Part shown: positions 50,701 through 60,053 of the stretch, piece after piece | How positions within the stretch are numbered: the stretch's first letter is position 1 | Layout of the letters: every line of letters starts with the position of its first letter | Source: Drosophila miranda | Taxonomy: Eukaryota > Arthropoda > Insecta > Diptera > Drosophilidae | Reading direction: 5' to 3' | Length of the DNA: 64,000 nucleotides | NCBI RefSeq assembly: GCF_003369915.1 | Contig: NC_046677.1 | Span: forward strand, 4,588,001 to 4,652,000 | Notes under the pieces: generated by a model | What the model was told of the DNA's origin: nothing | Databases searched by the model: none | Seen by the model: the letters and a program-made list of their open reading frames with translations, nothing else | Made by a program: the position numbers and the translations under genes

Positions 50701-53700
50701 TTGCCCGCCATGGGATATGCCAAAGTCAAGAGCGGAGCCCGCGGGCTGATGAGTCTCATCCACTGACAGCGCCAAAGAATAGAAAAAACAAAATTTGAAT
50801 CTTTTTTTTTTTGCTACCTCAGGTTTGTTTTTTGTTGAGCCAACGAAAGAAAATGTTGTTATAATACTCTGCCTGAAAGGGGAGTAGGGCATGGGATATA
50901 AGACTTGGTTTAGAGGGCAATATTAATAATAATAATGAAGGAATTTATATGGTTTTTCAGTGCCTTGCCTTATTATTAATATATGTATGCATTCACGGTA
51001 CACGTTGTCCGTTGTTGTTGCAGCCGCATGAGTTCTCAATGAAAAGAGAAGAGTACGTATGGATAAAGCACAAGGATAAAGCTATCTATAGTGGAATGCT
51101 ATCCTAAATATTCATATGATCGTCCGCCTTCAGTGAAAGTTTATTTGGGTGGACAAATCCCTTGATTGGGTAAAGAAATAGAGATATTGAGCTATAAAAA
51201 CACACATAAATTGCACTCACCATTTCGTCAAAAGTTCTTGAAAGAGAGAGAGCTCGGCTCTCTTCATTCTTCCCGCGCAACAATTAAGACGGACGAAGAC
51301 GGACGCGTGAGAGCGCGAAAATTTCAAGGCTATGACGGACGAACGACGGACTCCGCATACGGGATATTACTTTCACACACATTTCTCATTTGTGTACATT
51401 CCTCTCTTCGATCTCCTTTTGTACGCACGATTGTTTTACATTGTTTACATTGGATTTGCACTTGGAATGAGTATATTTTGAGTGCATTAATAAAAGCTGA
51501 GGCGTTAGAGAATCCAATCCCACGATACTCGCATATTTTGGCGAAGTGTGTGTGTACAAGAGAGAATGCCTCACCTTTAATTGTGACACTTGGAACGAGA
51601 GCGGCGTCAAGACGGCAGCACTCGCTCTTTCCCTCTTGCTCTTCTCCATTTATGCACACACACACACACAAAAAAAAGACCGCGTGACCGAAAAAAAACA
51701 AAATGCAAGACACCCAGGCTTACTTGCCAAAAGTTAATCAATCAATTAAATAATTCCTCTGTACTTTCACATATTAATGAACATTTTTAGCAGTGATCTG
51801 CCATATTTCATTCCTTCGCCCCCGCACACGCACATTTTCTTAGATTTATATACTTCAAAGTCAGGATTATTGATATTTTTCACTGCACTGGACAAACACA
51901 CCCTGCACGTAAATGTTTTCCGCATGATTTTCACAATTTTCCCGCTTTTCACGACCCGAAACCGGCAAAAGAACGCGGAGCGGACTCTAAACGCGTGCAA
52001 ATGGAAGCTGGAAATGGAAGAGTGAAGAGAGGAGAGCGGTGTAAATGCGTATGCAGCTTAGTACTCTCTCATCTCGTTCCATGCTCTCTCCATCCCCCGC
52101 TCATTCCATGCTTTGCTTGTGTGTGTATAAAAGCATAATTTTTGTCTCTTTTTGCCCACACAAAGCCATTCATGGGTACCCGCAATTACAAATTAATTTA
52201 TTTCTCAAAGATAATGTTGGGAAGCTTTTAATAATAACTACTTTCTATTTTAGAGTATTCACACTGTGACTATACCCCCCTTAGTGGCTTAAGCTTCCCT
52301 CCATGATTACTATTTACTCCCGGGCTATTGGCAAGCTGGGAAGCTGGGGCCAGGTCTAAGGGTCGTCTGACGGAGACTTCCGGCAAGCGAAAAAAGCCAT
52401 TGTGTGCATAGTCGTAAAATATGGGAAACTATGGCTTCTGGGTCAGTTGGGCACGGTAGTTCTTGCTGATGGCTGATGCCCGATGGGTGATCTTCCTAGA
52501 AAATTGGACTGCTGTGAGTTATGGTCAGGCAAAGCGGGCCTGAAAATTAAGTTTCAACTGAGGAGACGAGGATGCAGATGAAGCATTGCCCAATGGGCAG
52601 GGGATAGCATGTAACGGGTAACTGTAACCTCCCAACAGAACTGAACCGAAGCGAACCGCAGAGACGATGCGAACTAATGACCATGTCATGATATGTAAAT
52701 ATTTTGCAAAGCCATAAGCAATCCCACACTCTTGAGCATAAATAAGGGGCAACAGGCCCCGGTCTTTTGGTGAAATTTACATGCAATGGAGCCTGGATTT
52801 ACTTTTTTGCCATGGGCCATCATATCATATCATATCTCCCATCCTACACAACCTACACACAGTCGAAGTCTCTTGCCTCTTGCTCTCTCTCCTTTTTTTC
52901 CTTTATTTATTTGTGTTTCTCTGGGTTTTAATAAGATTTTCTTGTAATTGTAATTTGTTTTCTTTTGGGGAACCTGAACCGGCGTCGGCTCTTCCTGTAC
53001 GGTTCCGAAAACAAACTGGGAAGGAGAGTAAGAGGAAGAGGGTACCGTTTACCCCCTGGCACATGTCTTGTCGCTTGTCGAACTCTGGGCTTTGTCGGTC
53101 CCATCAATGTTCCTCTCTGGAGGGGTAACCTTTTCTCTTTTCACAGATCTTTCTCTCCGCTGGTCAAGCACGGCCTTTTGTGTAGCCCTGTTTCCACTAA
53201 ACATCATTAATAAATTTGCCTTTGTATGGGGTTTACCTTGCCGTGTCCCTCCATTAACATTAACAGTCTTTTGTTGCTGTTTGTTCCTGACTGTCAGTAT
53301 TAATAATAATAAACAATATGTGGGTACCCATCCACACACAACACAACACAACACAACACATCCTCTGCCCGATCCACCATTAACCAACCGAATCTCTGTC
53401 TCTGTCTCTTTTCTGTTTCTGTTTCTTTTCTCTCTTGCAGAGGCGTTCAGTGTCACGATACCGTGAACGGAGCCCAGTGTGACTCCTGTCCGGTTGGCTA
53501 CGAAGGTGATGGACGCACATGTTCTCTACGTAATCCTTGCCTGGACACACCATGCCCCTCAGGTAAGTCCCAGCACCCAGCCCGAGCCCAACCCAATCGA
53601 ATCGAATGGAAGGGGAAATGGAATGGAAATGGGTTCTTTTCCTCTCTACTGTTTTTTCTCTCCCCACCACACCACCAGATCAGTGCTCAAGTGGAGTTTT

Positions 53701-56700
53701 GTTTGTGGCTAGAACTGTTTGGACATTTTGTTGATTTTATGGCTAATTTGAGACTGTCGTGCCACTATTCCGGATCGTGTTCTTGTGTGGGTTGATATAG
53801 GATCGTATAACTGGGAACTAAAAAAAGTCTCAGGTCTAATTTGATTAGAAGTTTTTGGTACTCAAGAAATTGAATGTGAAAATGCATCAATCAATCGATC
53901 GAGTTCTGGCAACAACTAGGGAAAATTGGGGTTAGGATATTTTATATTAACAACTTTAACAATTAACACTCTATTTTTGTAGCTAGATCATACAAATTTA
54001 AGTAAAAAAAGAAATTCCGTGAATTTTTAAAAGATTTACTTCTGAATTTTCTATTTAAAATATATTTATAATTAGTTTAAATTCAAATTAAATTCATTTA
54101 AAGTTTTCCGCAATAATATCATAAATTGCTTTAAAAATCCATAGAGATTTAGTTCTTTAAGTCTTTAAAGGTCTCAAAATGTCTTTTATTCTGTTTTATT
54201 AAGCCCAAATTCGCTGAACTTTCAGTCCATAATTTTCCATCCGTTGATATACCCCTTGAACCCGACTGTAGCGCACTCAATTCACACGACTATTTGATTT
54301 ATTAAGAGCCCCACTTCGCCTGAACGAACCCTGGGACCGAGGAGACCGAGGACTCGCTCTGAACCCTTTTGATTGAATTAAAGACGAAAACCTTCGACAA
54401 ATTATATGGTATGAAGGGGTAATTTCTGGCTTCCCGCGAATGTGTGAAACGAGGCAGCTAATTAGAGCTCAGTCCGAGACAGAGAGTCATCGGCGTGCTG
54501 GAATGTTGTGGGGGGGGCCCTTATATGTCAGGTTTTGCTTTGCTAATTGATTTTGGGCGGTAAATCTTCAAAGTAAATTCTTTTGGCATTCGGCAGTAGG
54601 TGGAATATATTATTACATATGCGATTAACTAATAAACAATTCTCATTTGTATTAGGCAACATTCACTATCAGAGGCAGAGCCAGTACACGGCCCGCAAAT
54701 ACTCGGTCATAACGAACTAATCCACAGAGCGGGAGAGCAGCGTTTCGACTAAGATATACGAGATATACATACAAATATGATTACAAGCAAAAACAGAACA
54801 AAGTGTGCACATAATGAATTACTACCTACCATAAAATAGTCATAAGTTGTAAGCTCTATTGATTGGCAAAACGGAGGAATTTTCAAGTATTAGCAAGCCC
54901 CTAAATCTTCAAAATAAAAAAAATAAACAATGATGCAAAAATATACCATGTACCGCTCCCTGTCCCCTCCCCCCATCCACCCCCTCTTGATAGAATGCCC
55001 AGAAAGTGGAGTCTATAAACGTGTAACGAGATCTGTTTAGCCCCTTCTACCGGCCCCGCCCTACTACTGTAATAAAATACGAATAGAATCTAATGAACAA
55101 ACAAAAAATGTATGCTGTAATGTTTTGGTATTTAATAAATAAACTCAATCATTGGCTATATAATGTACATATGTATCTTTGAAACATCATCTTCCACCAC
55201 ATTCCCACATCTCAATGAATCGCATCATGTTTATACACTATCATTTTCTGGTCATGCTATGTGGACTTTTCGCAGAGGGTAAGTGAGAGTTGCAAGTGTA
55301 AATGGAGTTGCATTTTTAGAGGACTATCATATCGTAGTATCACACATGTACGGGCAAAGACAAAGAAAAAATCGTGTACCATTGAAATTTATGTTTTTTA
55401 ATAGATTCCTGATGCCCTAACCTTAGTTTAAAACTCACTCTTCATCCAGATAACAAATACTTTCCATCACATCTTCAATCTTTAAACTATCTCAGCTCTC
55501 ATCTCATCTCTCTCCCTCTCTCTCTCTCTTGATCGACTCAGGTGCCCAGTGCCTGCGTCTGGGCTTTCCGCCCTACTTCCAATGCATCTCCTGTCCGAAG
55601 GGTCACCAGATCAACGGCACCAGCTGCAGAGACGTGGACGAGTGTGCCATCTATCAGCCCTGCGATGATCTGACTGTCTGCACCAATCTCAATCCGGGCT
55701 TCAAGTGTGCGCCCTGTCCGTCCGGCTTTGATGGCATCCATGCTCATGGCTATTTTGCGGACCATCTATCGGTGGACTACAGGAAGCAGACCTGCCTGGA
55801 CACCGACGAGTGCCAGTCGGGCTACTTTAGTTGTCCGCTTCATGCCACCTGCATCAATGAGATTGTAAGTGATGGACAGGTTTTTGGGAGTATTTTGTCA
55901 TCCACAGTATCCTCTTTCTCCAGGGCTCGTACAGATGCCAATGCAATGATGGTTTTGTGACCAATGGCACCTACAGCTGTCTGGACAGATCCTCGGTGGC
56001 TGTCTGTCCGGATGGACGCATCTGTGACAGGAACGCCGTCTGCGTGTACTCCGACAGCGTGCACAATCAGTGCCGCTGCACCGTTGGCTGGGCGGGCAAT
56101 GGCCTAGTCTGCGGCCAGGATCGGGATCTGGATGGCTGGCCCGACCAATCGCTGGCCTGTCCCGAGCTCCACTGCCAGCGCGACAATTGCCCGGATCTGC
56201 CGAATTCCGGACAGGAGGATGCCGATCTGGATGGCCATGGCGATGGCTGCGACGACGATGCCGACGGGGATCAGGTGCAGAACAACAAGGACAATTGTCC
56301 GCTGGCCTACAACACCGAGCAGCTGGACGCGGACGGGGATGGGGTGGGCGATGTGTGCGACAATTGTGGACACAAGTTCAATCCCCGGCAACTGGACGCC
56401 GATGGGGATGGAGTGGGCAATGCCTGCGACGAGGACATAGACAACGATTCCATACCGAACGAGGTGGACAACTGTCCGCTGCTGCTGAATCCCAATCAGT
56501 CGGATGTGGACAACGACGGGGTGGGCGATGTCTGCGACAATTGCCCCACTATACCCAATCCCATGCAGGAGGATCGCGACATGGATCTGGTGGGCGATGC
56601 CTGCGACAGTGGCATCGATGGCGACGACGATGGCATCCAGGACTCGGAGGACAACTGCCCCATGGTGAGCAACTCCGATCAGCTGGACACGGATGGCGAT

Positions 56701-57767
56701 GGCAAGGGCGATGCCTGCGACGATGACATCGATGGCGACGGCATACCCAACTACAGGGACAACTGTCCCCTGGCCAAGAATCCCAAGCAGCTGGACTTCA
56801 ACCGGAACGGCAAGGGCGACATCTGCGAGGAGGATGAGGACGTGGATGGTATACCAAACATCATTGACAATTGCCCCAACAATTCGATGATCCATCACAC
56901 GGACTTTCGATCCATACGTGCCGTGCGCCTGGATCCCGATGGCGAGTCCCAGCTGGATCCCAATTGGGTGGTCCATGCCAATGGCACAGAGATTGTCCAG
57001 ACCCTCAACTCCGATCCGGGTCTTGTCGTGGGCGACGATGCCTTTGGTGGCGTCGACTTTGAGGGCACTTTCTATGTGAACGATGACACGGACGACGACT
57101 ATGCGGGCTTCATCTTCAGCTACCAGAGCAATCACAAGTTCTATGTGGTCCAGTGGAAGAAGGGCTCGCAGACATATTGGGAGTCCAAGCCATTCATTGC
57201 CTCTGCGGAGCCGGGCATTCAGATCAAGCTCATTGATAGCCACACGGGCCCTGGTTCCATGATGAGAAATAGTTTGTGGCGCGACAGTGACACTCCAGGG
57301 CAGGCGCGTCTGCTGTGGAAGGATCCCAGGAATGTGGCCTGGAAGGAGAAGACCTCCTATCGCTGGTCCCTGGTCCATCGTCCAGCGATTGGTCTGATAC
57401 GATTGCAGTGAGTGATTGCCTCCAGGCCTGCAGCATTGCCTTTCCGGCTAATTCATCTTTTCTTCCCACAGAATGTACGAGGGCCAGAGTTTGGTCATCG
57501 ACTCGGGCAACGTCTACGATTCCACGCTCAAGGGCGGACGTCTGGGCGTGTTCTGCTTCTCCCAGGAGATGATTATATGGTCGAATCTCAAGTACAAATG
57601 CAACAGTGAGTAGTAGGCCCTCAAAATGTTCTGTCATGGCATCATTTGACTTTGGCTTGTGTTTCGTTTCTCGTTTCTCGCTTCCATCAACAACAGACCA
57701 CGTTGACCCTTTGATATACAAGGATCTGTCCGACCATCTTAAGCTGAAAGTGGAGTTGCAGAACTAA
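38720..57767 (+). CDS. Tsp: Thrombospondin
   Basis: CDS is join(38720..38804, 41324..41390, 41457..41772, 41844..41973, 42044..42181, 44409..44603, 44674..44791, 53441..53562, 55542..55864, 55924..57407, 57472..57605, 57697..57767), 1060 codons; every junction is GT-AG and in phase. Domains: signal peptide (1 to about 23), laminin-G-like TSPN domain (about 25-200), basic linker, coiled coil with a CAGC cysteine pair (about 247-287) for oligomerisation, EGF-like repeats (about 300-560), type 3 calcium repeats with DxDxDGxGDxCD units (about 562-820) and an L-lectin-like C-terminal domain. KGD occurs at about 759 and 796, a possible integrin site. Secreted; in Drosophila it is the tendon-cell ligand of alphaPS2-betaPS integrin at muscle attachment. 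Poly(A) signal AATAAA is at 57871. A start at 38720 follows a 116-nt exonic leader. Confidence 0.95.
39110..41180. repeat. AT-rich low-complexity islands in Tsp intron 2
   Basis: Two islands, about 39110-39600 and 40680-41180, consist almost wholly of A/T words such as AAATAAATA and AAAAAATAA. Normal-composition sequence lies between them. No period is strict enough to call a satellite. Confidence 0.6.
44792..53440 (+). other. Tsp intron 7 (8.6 kb)
   Basis: It contains the MITE candidate, AT-rich islands (48590-49010), an AAGCCC/GGGCCC-rich patch (49305-49335), and a distinctive 51150-52270 segment with GAGA runs, GACGGACG repeats and TATAAAAG at about 52129. Reading frames in that segment are not convincing as protein. 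Confidence 0.45.
45326..46070. mobile_element. Candidate AT-rich MITE with TA target site
   Basis: The left end CACGCAGAGAAAA and the right end (as complement) CACGCGGAGAAAA match at 12 of 13 bases, and each end is flanked by TA. The interior (45390-45910) is a run of ~24-bp quasi-repeats of the type ATTTAAAATAAATATATTTC, with no reading frame. TA duplication and short inverted ends suggest a Tc1/mariner-type non-autonomous element. The family is not identified. Confidence 0.5.
54656..54720 (+). CDS. Tsp: Candidate alternative last exon of Tsp (N-terminal isoform)
   Basis: An acceptor TGTATTAG precedes 54656. Joined to the exon ending 53562 (phase 1), the frame reads PCPSG then [20 protein letters not shown] and stops at 54718-54720. 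What follows looks like a 3' UTR, with AATAAA at 55071 and 55134. The product would be 411 residues: signal peptide, TSPN domain, coiled coil and the first EGF modules, without calcium repeats or the C-terminal lectin domain. The acceptor lacks a strong pyrimidine tract, so usage is uncertain. Confidence 0.5.
54721..55156 (+). other. 3'-UTR-like tract after the alternative Tsp exon
   Basis: This is A-rich non-coding sequence with poly(A) hexamers at about 54914, 55071 and 55134. The last lies only 23 bp before a TATA box. No other gene is seen. Confidence 0.45.
55157..55192 (+). promoter_or_regulatory. Candidate internal Tsp promoter (TATA + Inr-like)
   Basis: TATATAA at 55157-55163 lies 32 bp upstream of the A in TCATCT (A at 55189), an initiator-like sequence with 5 of 6 bases matching. 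The spacing is textbook. It lies just upstream of the ATG at 55215, which opens a short hydrophobic leader exon. Confidence 0.5.
55215..55278 (+). CDS. Tsp: Candidate alternative first exon of Tsp (C-terminal isoform)
   Basis: ATG at 55215 opens [20 protein letters not shown], a plausible signal peptide, then EG, and runs into a strong donor (AGAGG/GTAAGT) in phase 1. That is exactly the phase of the exon at 55542, giving ...[16 protein letters not shown]. Continuing to the normal end gives 691 residues: a secreted protein with EGF, calcium repeats and the lectin-like domain but without the TSPN domain and coiled coil. No acceptor precedes the ATG, which favours a first exon over a cassette exon. 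Confidence 0.5.
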
Positions 57768-57870
57768 TGGACTTTCACCAGCCATAAACAAAGCTTATCT
57801 GCCATGAATTTTAACCAAATTACAAATTAACTACGTAAAATCTATGTAAAACCTAATGCAATCTATGCTT

Positions 57871-57876
57871 AATAAA
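57871..57876 (+). promoter_or_regulatory. Tsp poly(A) signal
   Basis: AATAAA lies about 100 bp after the Tsp stop codon. The same region reappears at 58880-58956 as part of the downstream tandem duplication. Confidence 0.7.
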
Positions 57877-58456
57877 AGAGTGTTCGACAGAGTCGAAAGT
57901 TAATAACTAGATGCCCGTTTTTTATTGAATTTTTTACAATAATTCCAGAAGACAGATCTAAAAATTCCCATATCATTTTAGAACACTAAAACCAGTGTCA
58001 GACAACAAGGAAATAGCGTTGTGAAACACTAGAATGGACAAAACATTAAAAAGCCACAATTTCAATTAATTTAAAGGAACTAAAAGCTAAGATTAAGTTA
58101 AATATTTAAATACTACGGCTATAAAAACTATTAATTAAATAATTTATAATAAAATCAAATTTTATATTAAAAAAACGATTGTATTCTGCAGCCCTGAACA
58201 AATTGGCAAATATTCTCCTGCCAAGTAGGCCATGAGAATTATTCTTTGAAGTGGCAAGAATTTTTCTTGGAAGTGGCATACAACATTCAAAGTCCAGCCA
58301 CACAACAGCTCGGGTAATTTTTCACAAAAATTAGTTTCTAAAACAAAAAAAAACCAGAAAAAATCACAGGGAAACTACGGTGTCAAAAAGAATTCAATTC
58401 GATTTAGTTGGGCTAGCAAAATACACTCTCTTACCCGTCCGGTCGTTTCGCGTAAG
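57877..58456. other. Spacer between Tsp and the truncated paralogue
   Basis: This is AT-rich non-coding DNA. Its counterpart in unit 2 is the sequence around the P element (58957-59996), without the P insertion: the empty site reads AGACAGATCTAAAAATTCC near 57950. Confidence 0.6.
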
Positions 58457-58512
58457 TCAGTCCCAAAATCAAATGTGCTAAAACTTAAAGTCCAAATTTA
58501 TAGATTACCACG

Positions 58513-58839
58513 ATGGGAGTGATCAATAGTAAACTGAGAGTGACTCCTCCAGCCGAGCAGGCCAAGGAGGAAGTAGACGCCAATACCATGGATGCAGTGA
58601 TATCTAAGGCCATCGGTGCTTCCGTACGCAAGTCCAGTCGTATTCCTGTGTTGAGTGCCAGCTATAGCTACACCTATGCGAAGCCACGCAAGTATAAGAG
58701 GACACCCTTGAAGAAAGAGGCCTCGACTGAGAACTGCAGCAAGGACAACATCGGCCTCAGTTCCGGCCCACTCGCCTATGATTCTGGCCTTGGCTTGAAT
58801 AAATCAACGGAAAACAGTGTGCTCTCGTTGGTTCGCTGA
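58513..58839 (+). CDS. Truncated paralogue of the tail-anchored repeat protein
   Basis: This is 108 codons, alignable along its length with residues 1 to about 107 of the gene at 60054. Shared blocks are KSSRIPV, ASYSY/ASYSF, KPRKYKRT/KPRQYKRT, the NCSK motif and a final SLV. It ends where Tsp-derived sequence begins; the TGA stop comes from that foreign segment. Unlike the parent, it starts MGVINSK, a plausible N-myristoylation signal. It retains the SRIP (SxIP) motif at 42-45 but lacks the repeats and membrane anchor. The upstream initiator TCAGTC (58457-58462) is conserved but the parent's TATA-like box is not, so expression is uncertain. The frame being open suggests it may still be used. 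Confidence 0.55.
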   Translation: MGVINSKLRVTPPAEQAKEEVDANTMDAVISKAIGASVRKSSRIPVLSASYSYTYAKPRKYKRTPLKKEASTENCSKDNIGLSSGPLAYDSGLGLNKSTENSVLSLVR

Positions 58840-58956
58840 TCATCTAAAGCTAAAAATTGTGTTGCAGAATTTACAGACTTTTCCGCCATCAATTTTAACA
58901 AAATAAACTACGTAAAATCTATGTAAAACCTAATTGAATCGGAGTTTAATAAATAA
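58831..58956 (+). pseudogene. Fragment of the Tsp 3' end
   Basis: CATCTAAAGCTAAAAATTG and GTTGCAGAATTTACAGAC correspond to the last Tsp codons (CATCTTAAGCTGAAAGTGG, GTTGCAGAACTAATGGAC) and are followed by the Tsp 3' flank including ACGTAAAATCTATGTAAAAC and AATAAA. The reading frame is lost. It is the left edge of tandem unit 2. Confidence 0.8.
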
Positions 58957-59008
58957 AAACCGATTTTATTGCATTTTTTTGACAATTTTCATAAAAGATA
59001 GATCAAAT

Positions 59009-59479
59009 CATGATGCAATTATACAAGGTGGTCTCGTCGGCAAAAGTTAGTCCCTTAACGTATGCTAGCAATAAGTGCGAGTGAAGGGCACATAGTATAG
59101 TGAGTGTGAGTGAGACGGTATATGTTGATGTTGATTAACCCTTAACAGGCCCGTGGGTTTTAAATTTTTAAAATAAAATGATTTTACTGATATTTTAATA
59201 TTTAAATTTTATGCAGCCATTAATAATTTTTCTTCAACATTTTTAGTTATATTAAAATGTTCTTTTACATAATATATAAAGATTACTTCTAATTCTGTGG
59301 TATTTTTTTTATATGCTTTTTATAATTTTGTTGTTGTCGGGACATAAGGGTTAAGAATATATCAAAAAATTCGTCCGTGAACAACCTTCATCATCAACAA
59401 GCAAGCATGCACTGACGATAAGGGACAACACGAAGGAACTTCGGCTCCCGACGAGACCACCTTGTATAATTGCATCATG
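59009..59479. mobile_element. Internally deleted P-element (MITE), complete ends, 8-bp TSD
   Basis: This 471-bp element has 32-bp perfect terminal inverted repeats starting CATGATGCAATTATACAAGG (59009-59040 and 59448-59479). It is flanked by direct repeats GATCAAAT at 59001-59008 and 59480-59487, the 8-bp duplication expected of P transposase. Next to the ends are P-like segments: CTTAACGTATGCTAGCAATA then AAGTGCGAGTGAA, GATTAACCCTTAACA near 59136, and on the right TAAGGGTTAAG, AAATTCGTCCG and CAACAAGCAAGC. All transposase coding sequence is absent. The resemblance to canonical P ends is from memory of the family; the repeats and duplication are read directly. Confidence 0.92.
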
Positions 59480-59487
59480 GATCAAAT

Positions 59488-59967
59488 GGCAGCCAAAACG
59501 AAAAATTTAATTAAATTTGACTCCATTATCGTTTTGCAGCACTGAACACAGGGTCAGGCAATATGGAATACACGTTGCGCAACACTGAAAAGGCAAAAAT
59601 CTTAAAACCACCTTAATTGTATAATATATGACTGAACTAGTGGCTAAGATTAAGCTCTAAATTTAATAAATTCTAATAAAATTCAATTTATATAAAAAAA
59701 AAAAACCAACCATGAAGCAATTTTGTAAAATATTCTTTCGGCAGGGTAGGCCATGAGAATGATTGTCATTCACTTACATCGTTTGAACCCAGTCGACAGT
59801 GGGATTTAACATTCAAAGCCCACACAGCAGTACTGAAAATTTTCGACACAAAATAATTCCTAAAACAAAATAAGCAAAAAAAACAGAGCAACTGCGGTGT
59901 AAAAAATATTTCCATTCCATCTATTTGGGCTAGTAAAATTCATTGCCTTCAATCGACCCCAGGCGGC
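59488..59967. other. Spacer before the full-length gene
   Basis: This is non-coding sequence, homologous to the spacer before the truncated gene. Nothing else is recognised. Confidence 0.6.
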
Positions 59968-60002
59968 CATAAAAAAGTAGTCTCGTTCCATGTAAGTCAG
60001 TC
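59968..60002 (+). promoter_or_regulatory. Candidate promoter of the repeat-protein gene
   Basis: CATAAAAAA at 59968-59976 lies about 30 bp before TCAGTC (A at 59999), an exact initiator. The initiator is conserved upstream of the truncated paralogue (58457-58462) but the TATA-like box is not. Alternatively, GTAAGTCAGT here is the donor of a tiny 5' UTR intron ending at the AATAG at about 60047; the sequence alone does not decide. Confidence 0.45.
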
Positions 60003-60053
60003 AAACCTAAAATGAATATTAAATATTAATTAAATCAAAAATAGTTAGCGACA

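Larger units (their letters stand above)
57725..58836 (+). repeat. Tandem duplication, unit 1 (Tsp end to truncated gene)
   Basis: Unit 1 runs from the last Tsp codons through the intergenic spacer to the break inside the truncated gene at about 58830. Unit 2 is 58831-60370. Landmarks occur in the same order in both: ACGTAAAATCTATGTAAAAC, CTAAGATTAAG, a GGCCATGAGAAT segment, TTGGGCTAG, GTAAGTCAGTC and the start of each gene. Divergence is substantial, so the event is not recent. Confidence 0.8.

Noticed and set aside
51166-51687. 173-codon plus-strand frame in Tsp intron 7
   Set aside because: Composition is irregular, CA repeats form its end, and no splice or family signal supports it.
51767-52000. 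Minus-strand 77-codon frame with a ZAD-like start ([11 protein letters not shown])
   Set aside because: Too short, no second Cys pair at ZAD spacing and no convincing donor; kept only as part of a finding.
56104-57378. Long minus-strand open frame (424 codons) opposite Tsp
   Set aside because: It mirrors the codon-biased calcium repeats of Tsp and gives low-complexity Val/Ile-rich protein with no family features.
55957-57411. Unspliced reading of the Tsp exon as a separate 484-residue protein
   Set aside because: The frame continues in phase from 55924 and into 57472 by splicing; it is one exon of Tsp.
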